Translations under genes and position numbers: made by a program | The notes under the pieces: model-generated | What the model was told of the DNA's origin: nothing | What the model saw: only the letters and a program-made list of their open reading frames with translations | The model's database searches: none | From: Protopterus annectens | Lineage: Eukaryota > Chordata > Ceratodontiformes > Protopteridae | Direction: 5' to 3' | DNA: 64,000 nt | Assembly: GCF_019279795.1 (NCBI RefSeq) | Contig: NC_056743.1 | Span: 869,580,364-869,644,363 of the forward strand | Shown: positions 52,692 to 63,540 of the stretch, piece by piece | Layout of the letters: the number at the start of each line of letters is the position of its first letter | How positions within the stretch are numbered: the stretch's first letter is position 1

Positions 52692-55018
52692 ATGTCTAAG
52701 GAGAGTAAGGAGCACAAACCTTCAGGTTTTAAGAAGTGCATGAAATGCTCCCAAAAGATGTCTTTAATGGATGGCCACAGTAGCTGTGTCTACTGTTTAG
52801 GGGCCATCCACTTGCAGGAAGCATGCTTGTTCGGCCATGCTTTCTTTCCTAGGATGTTACAGGAGCAAAAGAACAAGCTTATACTCAAGGGTCCACTAAA
52901 ACCATCCTTTGAGGAAGCTCTATCCAGTTCTTCGGCTTCATCCAAGTCTGGCAAATCTAAATCTTCAAAAAGGCCTTCTCCGGCACCGGCTGGTGTCTCG
53001 GAGCTGCCTCCTAAACAGTCAAAATGTGCCTCCTCGACTCCTCAGCCTTCAGAGCTGAAGGAGAGCACCATTATGGTGTCAGAGTCGGTTCCACGTGTTT
53101 CGGAGTCGACCTCTAAACCGATTGAATCAGCAGTTGATTATGCTATTCGGAGCCGGTCTGTCGATTCCCTACCGGTTTCCGTGTTACTGAAGTCTCCAGT
53201 GCCCCCTAGGTCAGGTTCCCCTAGTATGTCTTCTAGGTCTTCCAGGAGCCTTTCAGAAGAAGATGTGGAGAGGGTAGTGTTGAGACTCTTGAAGTCGTCT
53301 GCTTTACCAAAATTATTGTTGGCTCCGACCCAGTTAGCTCCGGAGCCACTCAATGCCCTTGTCTGCTATTCCTCCTCCGAGCCATGTTGGCCATTCGGAG
53401 CCAGAGTGCTTGGTGCCACCGGAGGACCTATCAGTTCCAGCTCCCTTTGTCACTGCTTTGGAGCCGGGTTCGGCTCCGACACGCTTGGTGCCGTCCATCT
53501 TGTCCAGGTGCCGAAGCTGTCCTGCCGGCGCCAATGGGGAGGGTTAGAATCGATCTTCTTCGGTTCCAAGCCTTCATCTCGGAGTGTCGGCCAGGGTGAG
53601 CTTGGAACCTGCATTTACCTCAAAGCCAGCGATTCTGGCTCCGACATCAGCCTTTGTCTCTTCAGAGCGGAGGAGGTCTTCAGAGCCGGAGAGGTCGGCG
53701 TTTGAGATGATGAGGAGCATGCTGTCTCATTCTCCAGCTCCTACCAGTGGTACCAGCACTCTTCCCCTGAGAGCACCCACTTCGTTCTCAGCCCCTACTC
53801 TCGCCGGAGACAGCAGAGACCCTCAGCCTCCGGAGACGGCAGAGACCCTCAGCCTCAGGAGCCATCAGCTGGTGGCCCCCACTCTTTTGAGGCCTCCCCG
53901 GAATGTCCTTTCGAGGAGCCTCCTCGGAAGAGGTTATGTAAGAGGAAGCATGTTGACTCCCAGGATGAGTCTTTGACATCAGACACTGACCTCGAGGAGT
54001 AAGAAGGGTCCCCCAAGTCGTTCTCTGATGATGTCTCCTTTGTGGACATCCTGGAGATCCTTAAGCAGAGGTGCGACTGGCCCACTGTCAACCTGTCTGA
54101 TGAGGAGTCGGTGTACCTGAAGGCTTTTGGGTCTCAACCTTCTGCCTCTTGGGTGTCTCCACCTTTTGACGAACTGATGGCTCTAGTTATTCGAAAGGTG
54201 TGGGATACTCCTGATGCCATGGAGCCAGTCCGCAGGAGACCTAATAAGTTTCTGTCTGCCCCTCCCGGTAAAGAGTTTTTGTCTAAGGGCATTCCTGTAG
54301 ATGCCATGGTGTTGGCGGCGGCCACAAAGAAGGAGCTGGCGGAGACTTCTTCCTCTGTTTATCCGCCAAACAAGGATTCTCGACAGATAGACAGATTTGG
54401 GAAGTGTATCTTTAGTTCAGCAGCATTTACTCTTTGATCTATCTCACTCACGTCACGAGACTGCAGGGGGATCTTCTCAAGGAGTTAGGAGATTCTATAC
54501 AAGGTGCGTGTACTGAGGGAGTTCCTGACAAGATTTCTGCTCAGTTGTCCACCTTAAATTCTATAGTTAACTCCTCCATGTGGCTTATCTCCTATACCGC
54601 TGATGGAGCGAGTAGAGCAGTGGGTTCAGGAGTTGCCCTGAGGCGCCACTCCTGGATGCACTTGTGTAATTTTGCGGAACTGTTCAAGTCTACTTTCACC
54701 AACGCCCCATTTGATGGTTCCTCATTGTTTGGTTCTAAGATGAAGGATACACTCACTTGGTATGAGCAAGAAGGAAAGCTGCTTTCTGCTGTGGGAGTAC
54801 GTTTTACCGTTCCCTCTCGACCATACCCCAAAGGTCAAAGGGGTGGTAAAATGTGGTTCAGAAAGTCCCAGAGGGTCTTTCCGGACACACAGGGTGAACC
54901 CTCCTTCAGAGGCAGAGGAGGAGGAGGAAATGGGAGACGTCGCCCTAGAGGCAGGGGCGGTCTGCAATACCAGCAAGGCCGTGATTCCTTTCGGGGACGG
55001 CCTTATCAGCGCTCCTGA
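52692..55018 (+). pseudogene. DIRS-F Gag-like protein, frameshifted
   Basis: The start at 52692 (MSKESKEHKPSGFKKC) gives CMKCSQKMSLMDGHSSCVYC and a later His/Cys position changed to FGHAF. A Ser/Pro/Lys-rich segment is open to about 53350, then the protein moves through other frames: SEPERSAFEMMRSMLSHSPA, ILEILKQRCDWPTVNLSDEE, the AAATKKELAETSSSV block, and from 54434 ANAPFDGSSLFGSK-like NAPFDGSSLFGSKMKDTL and an RG-rich tail (FRGRGGGGNGRRRPRGRG). At least four shifts. A 26-bp tandem repeat occurs at about 53800-53855. Confidence 0.82.
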
Positions 55019-55296
55019 TGTGGGGCCTGACTGCGTTTCTCTGGGGCCGGTCAGGGGTTGCATTTGTTTGTATCCAGAAGCCTGGCTAAATATCACTCAA
55101 GACAAGTGGGTACAAAGAGTTGTTACCAGAGGCTATATCATACCCTTTTCCCTTCCACCGTTTGTTCCCAAGAAGATCCCAGATGGTACCACCCAATCAC
55201 AGGGATCAGACAACTGTGGAGATCAACAAGTTGCTCTTAAAAAGAGTCATCCAGTCTGTCCCAGCAGACCAGATAGGATCCAGAACTTACTCCAGG
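55019..55296 (+). pseudogene. DIRS-F reverse transcriptase, first part
   Basis: Decayed: AWLNITQDKWVQRVVTRGYI, IPFSLPPF, then in another frame NKLLLKRVIQSVPADQIGSR and TYSR, where DIRS-G is inserted. Continues at 60872. Confidence 0.75.
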
Positions 55297-55476
55297 ATGT
55301 CCTTCAAGAATGCAACTGCAGTCATAACATATGGGTTGTCCTGCCTCAGGCAGCCCTCAGTCGGCCGGATTCCAAAGTCTGGGTCTGGCGTCGGCTGGTG
55401 TCGCCTCCTCTCCGACGTCAGAACGGCTGGAGTATAAAGGCATCGGGCGACACCATCTTCCCCAGTCTTTCTTGCC
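55297..55476 (+). repeat. DIRS-G left inverted terminal repeat
   Basis: Begins ATGTCCTTCAAGAATG and ends CCCAGTCTTTCTTGCC. Inverted partner of 60662-60871. Confidence 0.9.
55413..55440 (+). promoter_or_regulatory. Probable DIRS-G promoter: CRE-like octamer and TATA box
   Basis: CGACGTCA at 55413-55420 (one mismatch to the CRE palindrome) and TATAAAGG at 55433-55440, 20 bp apart start to start, as in DIRS-A and nearly as in DIRS-E. Confidence 0.55.
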
Positions 55477-55597
55477 GCGCGGTGCCTGAAGCAGAAGCAG
55501 TTCGCAAGTGCCGGTCGGTCAGCTCCTGTGTTTTCAGTACCGAAGTCATCTAAAAGCTAAGTACCCCGTTGGGGCACATTTTTTCTTGCCTCAGCCG

Positions 55598-57342
55598 ATG
55601 TCAGAACAAATTGAGAAAGTTAATAATTGTTTGTCTTGTGGTAAACAAATACCTCATAAGGACTTCCATTCTTATTGCCTGGGCCCAGACCATGACGTCT
55701 CGGCCTGTGCTGCCTGTGCTTGCTTTAATAAGCGCACTCTCAGGCGCTGGGCAGAATTTGCCGAAGACTTTTTCGGTGAATCATTCGCTTATATCATGCC
55801 GTCGGAACAACCGACAACTCAATCTACCAAAAAACGAAAGGACCGGGACCGACATCCTCGGCCTGCGTCCTCCACCGATACTCCTCCTAAACCCTCCGCG
55901 AGTGCTTCGGTCCCTTCGGAAGCGGTAATTCTACCGCTCCAGGCCGACGACACAGCGTTAATACGTCCTTCGGTCTCGGAGTCTACACAGGTGCCGGTTG
56001 TTGATTTTCCTCCAGAAACCGAAGTTCTGGATCTACCCGACACCATTCCTGTGGACAAGGTTACTCCTGCACGTGGGGCAGCTAGGCCTCCTGTATCCAT
56101 GTCGATCAAGGCCTTTGCACGTGCTAGGGCCGCCAGCCAGGCCAAGGCCCATCCTAAACCTACTGCCCAGGCCCCTTCTTCTGATAAACAGATCATGTCT
56201 CTTGCTGCAGATCTTATTTCTCTTATCAGGGGGTCTCACCCTCATCCAGACAGAGGTTCTCAGCCGCCTGCAGAGAAAAGGCCCAGACCTGAGCAGGCAG
56301 ACAACCTCTCTTCAGATGAAGCCTCTGGGGATTCCGAGCAGTCAGATACCCAAGAAGAATCCTTCCAGGCCTATGAGGACTCTGATGCTGAGGAATCAAT
56401 TCCCTCTGCCTCTCCTCCAGAGGATTTTTCCTTCGGTGAAGTCCTACACTCTATGAGGGAGCATTTTAAATGGCAGGGTCAGGAATTCTCTGATTCCAGA
56501 AAAAGACTACATACCTTCCTCAAGCTACCCCAGCACAGACCTTTAGATATCCCTCCAGTTATGGATGTCCTGGATGATGTTTTCTCCGACTCCAGTGCCA
56601 ACCCTGATTCTCTCCCTCCTGCTCCTGTCAAGCCAGACAGATATTATAGGGTCCCTGACACCCGCAATCATCTCTTTAAGGCCCATTCTGTGGATTTGGA
56701 AACTATTTCATAGGCTATTTTGCTGATATTTCACAGGGCCCCAAGGGAGTAGCTACTTCCACAGCCAAGAATCCACTGCCAGCGGATAGGGAAGCTAGGT
56801 CCCTGGAGAGATGGGGTAAAAAAGTTTATACCTCTACCACCCTGGCCATGAGGTCACTTAACTGCCTTTTTCATATGTTTCAGTACCAGGATTTTTTACT
56901 GGATGATTTACAGAAAAAGCTAGCCTCTCCTGAGCCTATTGATAGAAAGGCATTGCAGGATCTAGTACATAACACTCAGCAGGTTAGCAATCATTTTCTT
57001 CAGTGTGGTTATGATGCATTGGAGGCTTCATGTAGGGCAGCTATGACTGGGGCTGTTATACGTAGACATGCTTGGTTAAAAGAACAGCCACTGCCAGACC
57101 ATGTTAAAGTAAATTTACTTGATGCACCTCTGGAAAAACAGAAGTTTTTTGGTGCTAATGCACAAGATGTGTTGAAGTCCATTGAGGAAAAAGCAAAATC
57201 AGTACAGACAGTCAAAGATTTCCTCCAGGTTCAACCACCCAGGTTCAGCAGGAATTGGCCTTTAAAGAATTGGTCCTTTCCAGAAACTGACAAATTTCAA
57301 AGGGGAAAAAACAGGCGTGCCCGAGGTAGAGGGCAATACTGA
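55598..57342 (+). pseudogene. DIRS-G Gag-like protein, one small insertion from intact
   Basis: The start MSEQIEKVNNCLSCGKQIPH is open for 372 codons to a stop at 56711-56713: second Cys cluster partly altered (SYCLGPDHDVSACAACACF), KKRKDRDRHPRP, a Ser/Pro/acidic centre (YEDSDAEESIPSASPPEDFS), FKWQGQEFSDSRKRLHTF, APVKPDRYYRVPD. The stop lies in a 23-nt insertion; the downstream frame then reads QGPKGVATSTAKNPLP, RWGKKVYTSTTLAMRSLN, RRHAWLKEQPLPDHVKVNLL, VKDFLQVQPPRFSRNW and the basic tail RGKNRRARGRGQY to 57342. The insertion is the only break I see. Confidence 0.9.
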
Positions 57343-59320
57343 GGCTCCTACAGGGGCCGCCAATGGCAACCAACAAATCAAAGAAGTGGCGCAGGCAGTC
57401 CAGCTGCACCACAAGGACAACCACAATGACTTGACTTTCATACCGCCTACAAAGGCTCAAAGAGAAGCACCTTTGGGCGGAAAATTATCCTTATTCTCAA
57501 AAAACTGGCATATCTTAACCAAGGACAAATGGATTCTGGATTTAATAGACAAAGGTTACAAATTCCGCTTCCATACTTTACCAGTAAGGCAAGGCATGCC
57601 AAACCTGCCACTTCATCAAAGGGCAGAGGCACTCATTCAAGTTTCAAAGCTGTTAAATATAAAAGCAATAGAAAACGTCCCTCCACAGGAACAAGGCCAG
57701 GGATTTTATTCAAGACTGTTCCTTGTTCCAAGAAAGGAAAACAAATGGAGGCCTATACTGGACTTGTCTACTCTAAACACTTATCTCATTGTGCCAAAGT
57801 TCAAAATGCTGATGTTGCAGCAACTCCTTCCCATGCTGGGCAAGGGGTCTTGGCTGGTCACTCTGGACCTCAAGGAGGCATACCTGCATGTCCCAATCAG
57901 ACAAAGCTGTAGAAGATACCTCAGATTTCTTGCAGAGACAGAGCATTATCAATTCTCAGCATTGACGTTTGGCTTATCTACTGCGCCCAGAGTGTTCACG
58001 AAATGCCTGGCATCAGTAGTGGCACACTGCAGACTCCAGGGGATTCAAATATACCCCTACCTGGACGACTGCCTCATACAAGCAGACAACAAACAAACCT
58101 TAATAGCAAACCTAGACTATGTCATTCAATTACTACAGGCCTTGGGATACACAGTCAACATTCAGAAATCAATACTTCTGCCATCCCAACAGATTACTTT
58201 CCTAGGAGCCAAACTGGACACAAACACACAGATGGCTTATCTCACGGAGGAAAAACAACAGCAGTTACCAGAGTACTTAAAAAGCCTAGCAAAGCTCTCC
58301 CAGCTGACTGCAAGGAAAATCCTGCAGGCCCTGGCGTTCATGGCATCTTGCATTCTTCTGATACCTTTGGCAAGACTTCATATGAGAAAGCTGCAATGGT
58401 ACTTAAAAAGTTTGTGGTCCCAACACAGCCAAAGCCTAGAGGACGTAATCCCACTCATTCCATGTCTACAAAGAGAATTTTTGTGGTGGGCTCAAACAAG
58501 TCAGTTAAACAAAGGCATGTCTTTCAACAAACTTCAAGCAGGCCAAATGATTACAACAGACGCCTCAGACCAGGGATGGGGGGCGCACGTGGAGGGCAGA
58601 TGCATTCAAGGTCAATGGACACCAAGGGAAAGGCATCTGCACATAAACCAAAGAGAGATGTTGGCAGTGATACATGCAATCGAGTCTTTCGAAAAATCAC
58701 TTCAACCAGGACATTTGCTAATAAGGACAGACAACACCACGGTTATGTGGTATATAAATAAGCAGGGAGGCACTCATTCTTATCCCCTCTGCAGACTAAC
58801 AATGATTCTCTGGGAAAAATCCCTAAGTCTGAAGATACACCTGCAATCCTAGTTTGTGCCAGGCAAGGACAATGTACTGGTGGACAAGCTGAGCAGAAAT
58901 TTCTTGGATCCACACGAATGGATGCTGCATCCTCACATTTTCTCACAAATAACAAGGACATGGGGAAGACCGGACATAGATCTCTTTGCTTCTCACATGA
59001 ATCATCACCTGGAAAAGTTCTGTACAAGGACCCACCATCCTGTAGCCTGGAAAACGGATATTCTCTCCTTCAGCTGGAATTCCCTAGCAATTTATGCATT
59101 CCCTCCTCTGCCACTGCTGACCAAGGTGATACTAAAGATCAAAGCAGAACAACCAACAGGCATTTTGATAGCTCCAGACTGGCCAAGGCAGCACTGGTAC
59201 CCATTGCTGTTGAGCATAACTCGGACCAAACTGTGGCCTCTGCTTCTGACACAACACAATTACAGGACTGTTCATCAAAACCTGAAATCATTGCATCAGA
59301 CAGCCTGGAGGGTACCATAA
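57317..59320 (+). pseudogene. DIRS-G reverse transcriptase / RNase H / MT-like polyprotein with a single stop
   Basis: Overlaps the end of gag by 26 nt in a different frame, so expression may need frameshifting or reinitiation. About 668 codons in one frame: APLGGKLSLFSKNWHILTKD, GQGFYSRLFLVPRKENKWRP, ILDLSTLNTYL, TLDLKEAYLHVPI, FGLSTAPRVFTKCL, YPYLDDCLIQ (catalytic, about 58055), RNase H (ITTDASDQGWGAHVEG, HINQREMLAVI, RTDNTTVMWYINKQ), then TAG at 58850-58852 where other copies have a Gln codon, DKLSRNFL, and MT-like DIDLFASHMNHHLEKFC, AFPPLPLLTKVILK, APDWPRQHWYP. Polymerase and RNase H residues are present. Confidence 0.92.
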
Positions 59321-60360
59321 CTCCTGCCGATATCTCTCTTTCCAAAAAAGTTCAAGAGATCTTACTGGAAGCACGCAGACCTTCCACCAGAAAAACCTAT
59401 TCAGCCAAGTGGAAGAGATTCATCATCTGGAATGCTAAAAGGGGTCAGGATACAACAGTATTGAGTATACCTCAGATATTGGAATACTTGGCAGAAATGT
59501 TTCATACTGGTCTCTCATATTCCTCCATGAAGATTCATGCCTCAGCAATCTCAGCAAAATACAATTGTGATCCACCTGTCTTTTCGCATCCTTTGCTAAG
59601 ACAGTTCCTAAGAGGGATAAAGAATATCAAACCTCCCAGGAAACCGCCAGTACCTGCATGGGACCTCAATTTCGTCCTGGAAAAATTAACTCTACCTCCC
59701 TTTGAACCAGCATCAACTTCAGAAATGCAATTTCTCTCATGGAAAACGGTTTTCCTATTGGCAATCACATCAGCAAGAAGAGTCTCGGAGATACAGGCAC
59801 TCATGGCAGTACCTCCTTTTCTCATTTTTCATCAGGACAGAGTCTCTCTAAGAACCAATCCTTCATTCATGCCAAAAGTAATTTCCAGGGTGTCTCTAAA
59901 TCAAGCCATTCACCTGCCTACTTTCTTCCCCAATCCTCAAAACAGGGGGAAAGCACTGCTGCATACTTTGGACATACACAGACAACTACACTACTACTTG
60001 GACAGAACTAAGGCCACCAGAAAGTCTGACCAACTACTTGTAGCCTATGCTGCTGGAGTACAAGGAAAAGCAATCTCCAAACAAACAATTTCCAAATGGA
60101 TTGGATGCTGCATCAGATTCTGCTATTCTTTTCATGGAAAAAGTGTGCCAGCCAATATTAGGCCACACTCCACCAGAGCTATAGCCACATCCACAGCTTT
60201 CCTAAGAGGAGTAGCTACAAAGGACATTCTAGAGGCTGCTACATGGAGCTCCGTGCATACATTTACCAAGCACTACAACCTGCCTTTATACTACAGATCC
60301 CGAGCAGGCTTTGCTTCGGCAGTCCTGCAGGGCATTTTAGCTACACCATCACTTTCTTAG
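58918..60360 (+). CDS. DIRS-G tyrosine recombinase, open frame intact
   Basis: 480 codons are open from the first ATG, but about the first 135 overlap the MT-like region in another frame and are probably not part of the enzyme. The recombinase proper begins near 59325 (ISLSKKVQEILLEARRPSTR). Visible blocks: WKRFIIW, GLSYSSMKIHASAISAKY, WDLNFVLEKLTLPPFEP, ITSARRVSEIQAL (first catalytic Arg), DRVSLRTNPSFMPK, RPHSTRAIATSTAFLRG (HxxR), TWSSVHTFTKHYNLPLYY (catalytic Tyr in KHYN). It ends at TAG 60358-60360. It would join circular DIRS DNA to the target. The true start is unknown. Confidence 0.88.
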   Translation: MDAASSHFLTNNKDMGKTGHRSLCFSHESSPGKVLYKDPPSCSLENGYSLLQLEFPSNLCIPSSATADQGDTKDQSRTTNRHFDSSRLAKAALVPIAVEHNSDQTVASASDTTQLQDCSSKPEIIASDSLEGTITPADISLSKKVQEILLEARRPSTRKTYSAKWKRFIIWNAKRGQDTTVLSIPQILEYLAEMFHTGLSYSSMKIHASAISAKYNCDPPVFSHPLLRQFLRGIKNIKPPRKPPVPAWDLNFVLEKLTLPPFEPASTSEMQFLSWKTVFLLAITSARRVSEIQALMAVPPFLIFHQDRVSLRTNPSFMPKVISRVSLNQAIHLPTFFPNPQNRGKALLHTLDIHRQLHYYLDRTKATRKSDQLLVAYAAGVQGKAISKQTISKWIGCCIRFCYSFHGKSVPANIRPHSTRAIATSTAFLRGVATKDILEAATWSSVHTFTKHYNLPLYYRSRAGFASAVLQGILATPSLS

Positions 60361-60400
60361 TTCCAACCACCCCCAGCTTGGCTATGGTATTCAACCCATA

Positions 60401-60492
60401 TGTTATGACTGCAGTTGCATTCTTGAAGGACATAGTACAGTTTTGTACCTACCATAAATGTAGATGTCCGATAGATATGCAACTGCAGTCGG
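60401..60492. repeat. DIRS-G internal complementary region
   Basis: GCATTCTTGAAGGACAT (complement of the left outer end) directly followed by AGTACAGTTTTGTACCTACC (complement of the right outer end), flanked by GACTGCAGTTGCAT/ATGCAACTGCAGTC. Confidence 0.9.
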
Positions 60493-60661
60493 ATTTTCCC
60501 ACCCTCTTACCCCTCTGCAACCTTCCTTATGGGTCCACTCCCCTATTCCTATTAGCTAGGGGTATCTCCTATGGTGTATCTGTTTATTACTGTTGTGCAT
60601 GTCTGGAATTGTTTGTCCATTCACCAAATTTAGCCTTCCTAGGAGGGCACCTGGCATCTGG

Positions 60662-60871
60662 GGCAAGAAACACTGAAGAAGATGGCGTCGCCCGATGCCT
60701 TTATACTCCAGCCGTTCTGACGTCGGAGAGGAGGCGACACCAGCCGACGCTGGACCCAGACTTTGGAATCCGGCCGACCGAGGGCTGCCTGAGGCAGGAC
60801 AACCCATATGTTATGACTGCAGTTGCATATCTATCGGACATCTACATTTATGGTAGGTACAAAACTGTACT
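60662..60871 (-). repeat. DIRS-G right inverted terminal repeat
   Basis: The reverse complement of 55297-55476 plus the outer extension ending AAAACTGTAC. F coding sequence resumes at the next base. Confidence 0.9.
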
Positions 60872-62352
60872 TTCTTTTTAGTACCAAAATGAACCGGAGA
60901 TTGGAGGCCAATATTGGACCTCAGCAGATTAAACAAATCCGTGAAGAAGGACAAGTTTCGGATGGTAACACTGCAGTCGATACTCCCATTGTTAGGGAAA
61001 GACTATTGGATGTGCTCTCTAGATCTCCAAGAAGCCTACTACCATATAAAAATGGACAAGGTGTCCAGGAGTCATCTGCAGTTCCGGCTGGGAGCCAGTC
61101 ACTATCAGTTTTGTGCTCTGCCCTTTGGTCTCTCCACAGCCCCTGGGGTGTTCATCAAATGTGTGGCAGTAGTGACAGCTCACCTGAGACGTCGGGGATT
61201 CCATGTGTTTCCGTATTTGGATGACTGGCTGCTGTCCGCCCCCACCAGACATCTACTCCTCCAAAACAGGGACGCCACTATTCAACTTTGTGCTCAGTTA
61301 GGGATCTCCATAAATTGGGAAAAATCTTCATTATTGCCCTCTCAATCTGTGAATTTTTTATAGGCACAGAGGTAGACACAGTGAACATGACAGTTCGTCT
61401 CCCTGCCGAAAGGGCACAAAACATAATCTCTCAAATTCAGTGTTTTCTCCCTTTGCGGAAGGTCAAAGCGAAGTGGGTTCTTCAGCTCCTCGGGACTATG
61501 GCTTCCACCATTCTGTTAGTACCATTAGCCATGTTGCACATGAGAATTCTGCAGTGGCTTCTGTCTCCCCAATGGTCCTTCCATTATCTCCCTCTGAGTC
61601 ATCCTATCCTGCTGACGGAATCTTGCAAGAAGGACCTTCTTTGGTGGATAGCTCCCAACCAGTAGATCACGGGCGCCCCCTTTGTTCCTGCCCAACCCGT
61701 TGCCTCCCAGATCGGGTGGGGGGTGCATTATCTTAGCAGGACTGTCCAAGGCACATGGCAAGAACACGAGGCTCACCTACATATCAATGTTCTGGAGATA
61801 AGGGCGGTGATCCTGGCGTTGCAAGAACTTCAATACCTTCTTCCTCTAGGGACTATTACGATACAATCAGACAGCATGTCAATAGTTTGGTATGTCAACA
61901 AACAGGGTGGTATCAGAGCTTACCCACTCTGTCAAGAGGCCATGCGAGTTTGGGAATGGGCGATTTCTTCCCAGAGCTTTCTGGTTGCAACGCACGTTCC
62001 AGGGACGACAACGTGATAGCCGACAAGTTCAGCCGGGCGATTCTACTGCCTCACGAGTTGTCTCTGAAACGGGAAACAGCGGAAAAGATTTTCCGAAAAT
62101 GGGGACAGCTTTGCTGCGACCTTTTTGCCAGTCCAGTCAATACCAAATGCAGCAGCTATTTTTCCCTCATTTCCCCTCCGGGGGAGACACCCAGAGACGC
62201 TCTGACTCACGATTGGCCCATGGGACTTCTGTATGCCTTTCCTCCATTTCCTCTCATTTCTAAAGTAATTCAGAAAGCCAGTTGGCTGGGAAGCAAGTTG
62301 ATCCTCATTGCTCCTTACTGGTCTCGTCAGGTCTGGTTCCCCTTCCCCTAGC
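60872..62352 (+). pseudogene. DIRS-F reverse transcriptase / RNase H / MT-like, second part
   Basis: Begins FLVPK-like at the G border, then LDLSRLNKSVKKDKFRMVTL, SILPLLGKDYWMCSLDLQEA, YYHIKMD, CALPFGLSTAPGVFIKC and FPYLDDWLLSAP (about 61213). A shift near 61350 leads to LQLLGTMASTILLVPLAMLH. RNase H has HINVLEIRAVILALQ and QSDSMSIVWYVNKQGG, with Ser in place of Asn after Asp. The MT-like part (CCDLFASPVNTKC, YAFPPFPLISKVI, APYWSRQVWFP) ends about 62350. Confidence 0.87.
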
Positions 62353-62371
62353 CTCTTCTCCTGAATGATCC

Positions 62372-63508
62372 TTGGATCCTGGACCCATCTCCAGATCTGT
62401 TGACTCACATGTCAGGTTCGTTACATCCCTCAATCCACACCCTCAAATTGACAACGTGGCTGCTCCAGTTCCATCCCTAGTCAGGCTTCATGATGCATCA
62501 TCCTCAGTATCACAAATTCTTATGTCCTCCCATAAACCTTCAGCTAGGAGGCTGTATGGCAGTAAATGGAAAAGATTTTCTATTTGGGCACAGAAAATGA
62601 ATGTAGATCCCTACACTGCTTCTATCCCTGTGATTTTGGAATTTCTCTCTGAGCTTTTTCAGCAAGGATCTGCCGCTGCCACTATCAGAGTCCAATTGGG
62701 GGCAATTTCTCATTTTCACTTAGGGTTTCCGGATACCAATTTAATGTCTCATAAGCTATGCAAGACCTTTATGAAAGGAGCCACTCTATTGAGACCACGG
62801 CTGCAAGAACCTGTGGCTTCTAGGGATTTAAATTTTGTGTTGTCCAAACTGACTTCTCTCCCGTTTGAATCTTCCCACTCATCTTCATTGAAATTTTTGT
62901 CTTAGAAGACTTTGTTTTTGGTAGCTATTACATCAGCTAGACGGGTACTGGAGTTACAAGCCTTGTCTGTTAAGCCACCTTATCTGATCTTTCACAAAGA
63001 CAGGGTGTCACTGCGTACTAATCCCTCCTTTGTCCCCAAAGTTTTTTCCCCTGCTACCTTAAATCAATCCATATAACTCCCAGTTTTCTTCCCTAATCAC
63101 TGTAATGCAGCTGAGTAACGTTTTCATCAGCTGGATGTTCATAGACAACTACGTTTTTATTTACAGCAGACCAAGGAATTTAGGAAATCAGATCAACTAT
63201 TAATTTCCTTTTCTGACTCTAGATTCGGCTTACCAGTTTCTAAAGTTACACTGTCTAACTGGATTTCCAGTTGCATAGCCTTTATCTACAGTTCGGAGAG
63301 CAGACCTTTACCCTGCAGGATCAAGGCTCATTTTACCAGGTCGCTGTCTACCTCTGCAGCCTTTCAAGCCAGGGTTCCACTTGATAATATTTCTGCAGCA
63401 GCTACATGGGCTACCCCTCACACTTTTATTACACATTACAAATTGGATTTAGCTTCCAGGGGTAGAGCATCCTTTGGCTCCATGGTGCTTAGGAGTATTT
63501 TCCAGTGA
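62372..63508 (+). pseudogene. DIRS-F tyrosine recombinase with three in-frame stops
   Basis: One frame from about 62372 to the stop at 63506-63508, interrupted only by TAG at 62903-62905 and TAA at 63074-63076 and 63116-63118. Blocks: SQILMSSHKPSARRLYGSKW, GSAAATIRVQLGAISHFH, DLNFVLSKLTSLPFE, ITSARRVLELQAL (first Arg), DRVSLRTNPSFVPKVF, KAHFTRSLSTSAAFQ (HxxR) and FITHYKLDLA (Tyr). About 380 codons; the family II sequence differs clearly from family I but keeps all catalytic positions. Confidence 0.9.
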
Positions 63509-63540
63509 GCCACCCAAGAATAAGGCACTAGGGACGCTGT

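Larger units (their letters stand above)
55297..60871 (+). mobile_element. DIRS-G: youngest family I DIRS, inserted in DIRS-F
   Basis: 5575 bp with left repeat 55297-55476, gag 55598-57342, RT/RNase H/MT-like 57317-59320, recombinase in the frame 58918-60360, ICR 60401-60492 and right repeat 60662-60871. The only coding defects I see are a 23-nt insertion in gag (about 56711-56733) and a TAG in RNase H (58850-58852). No target duplication flanks it. Confidence 0.94.
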
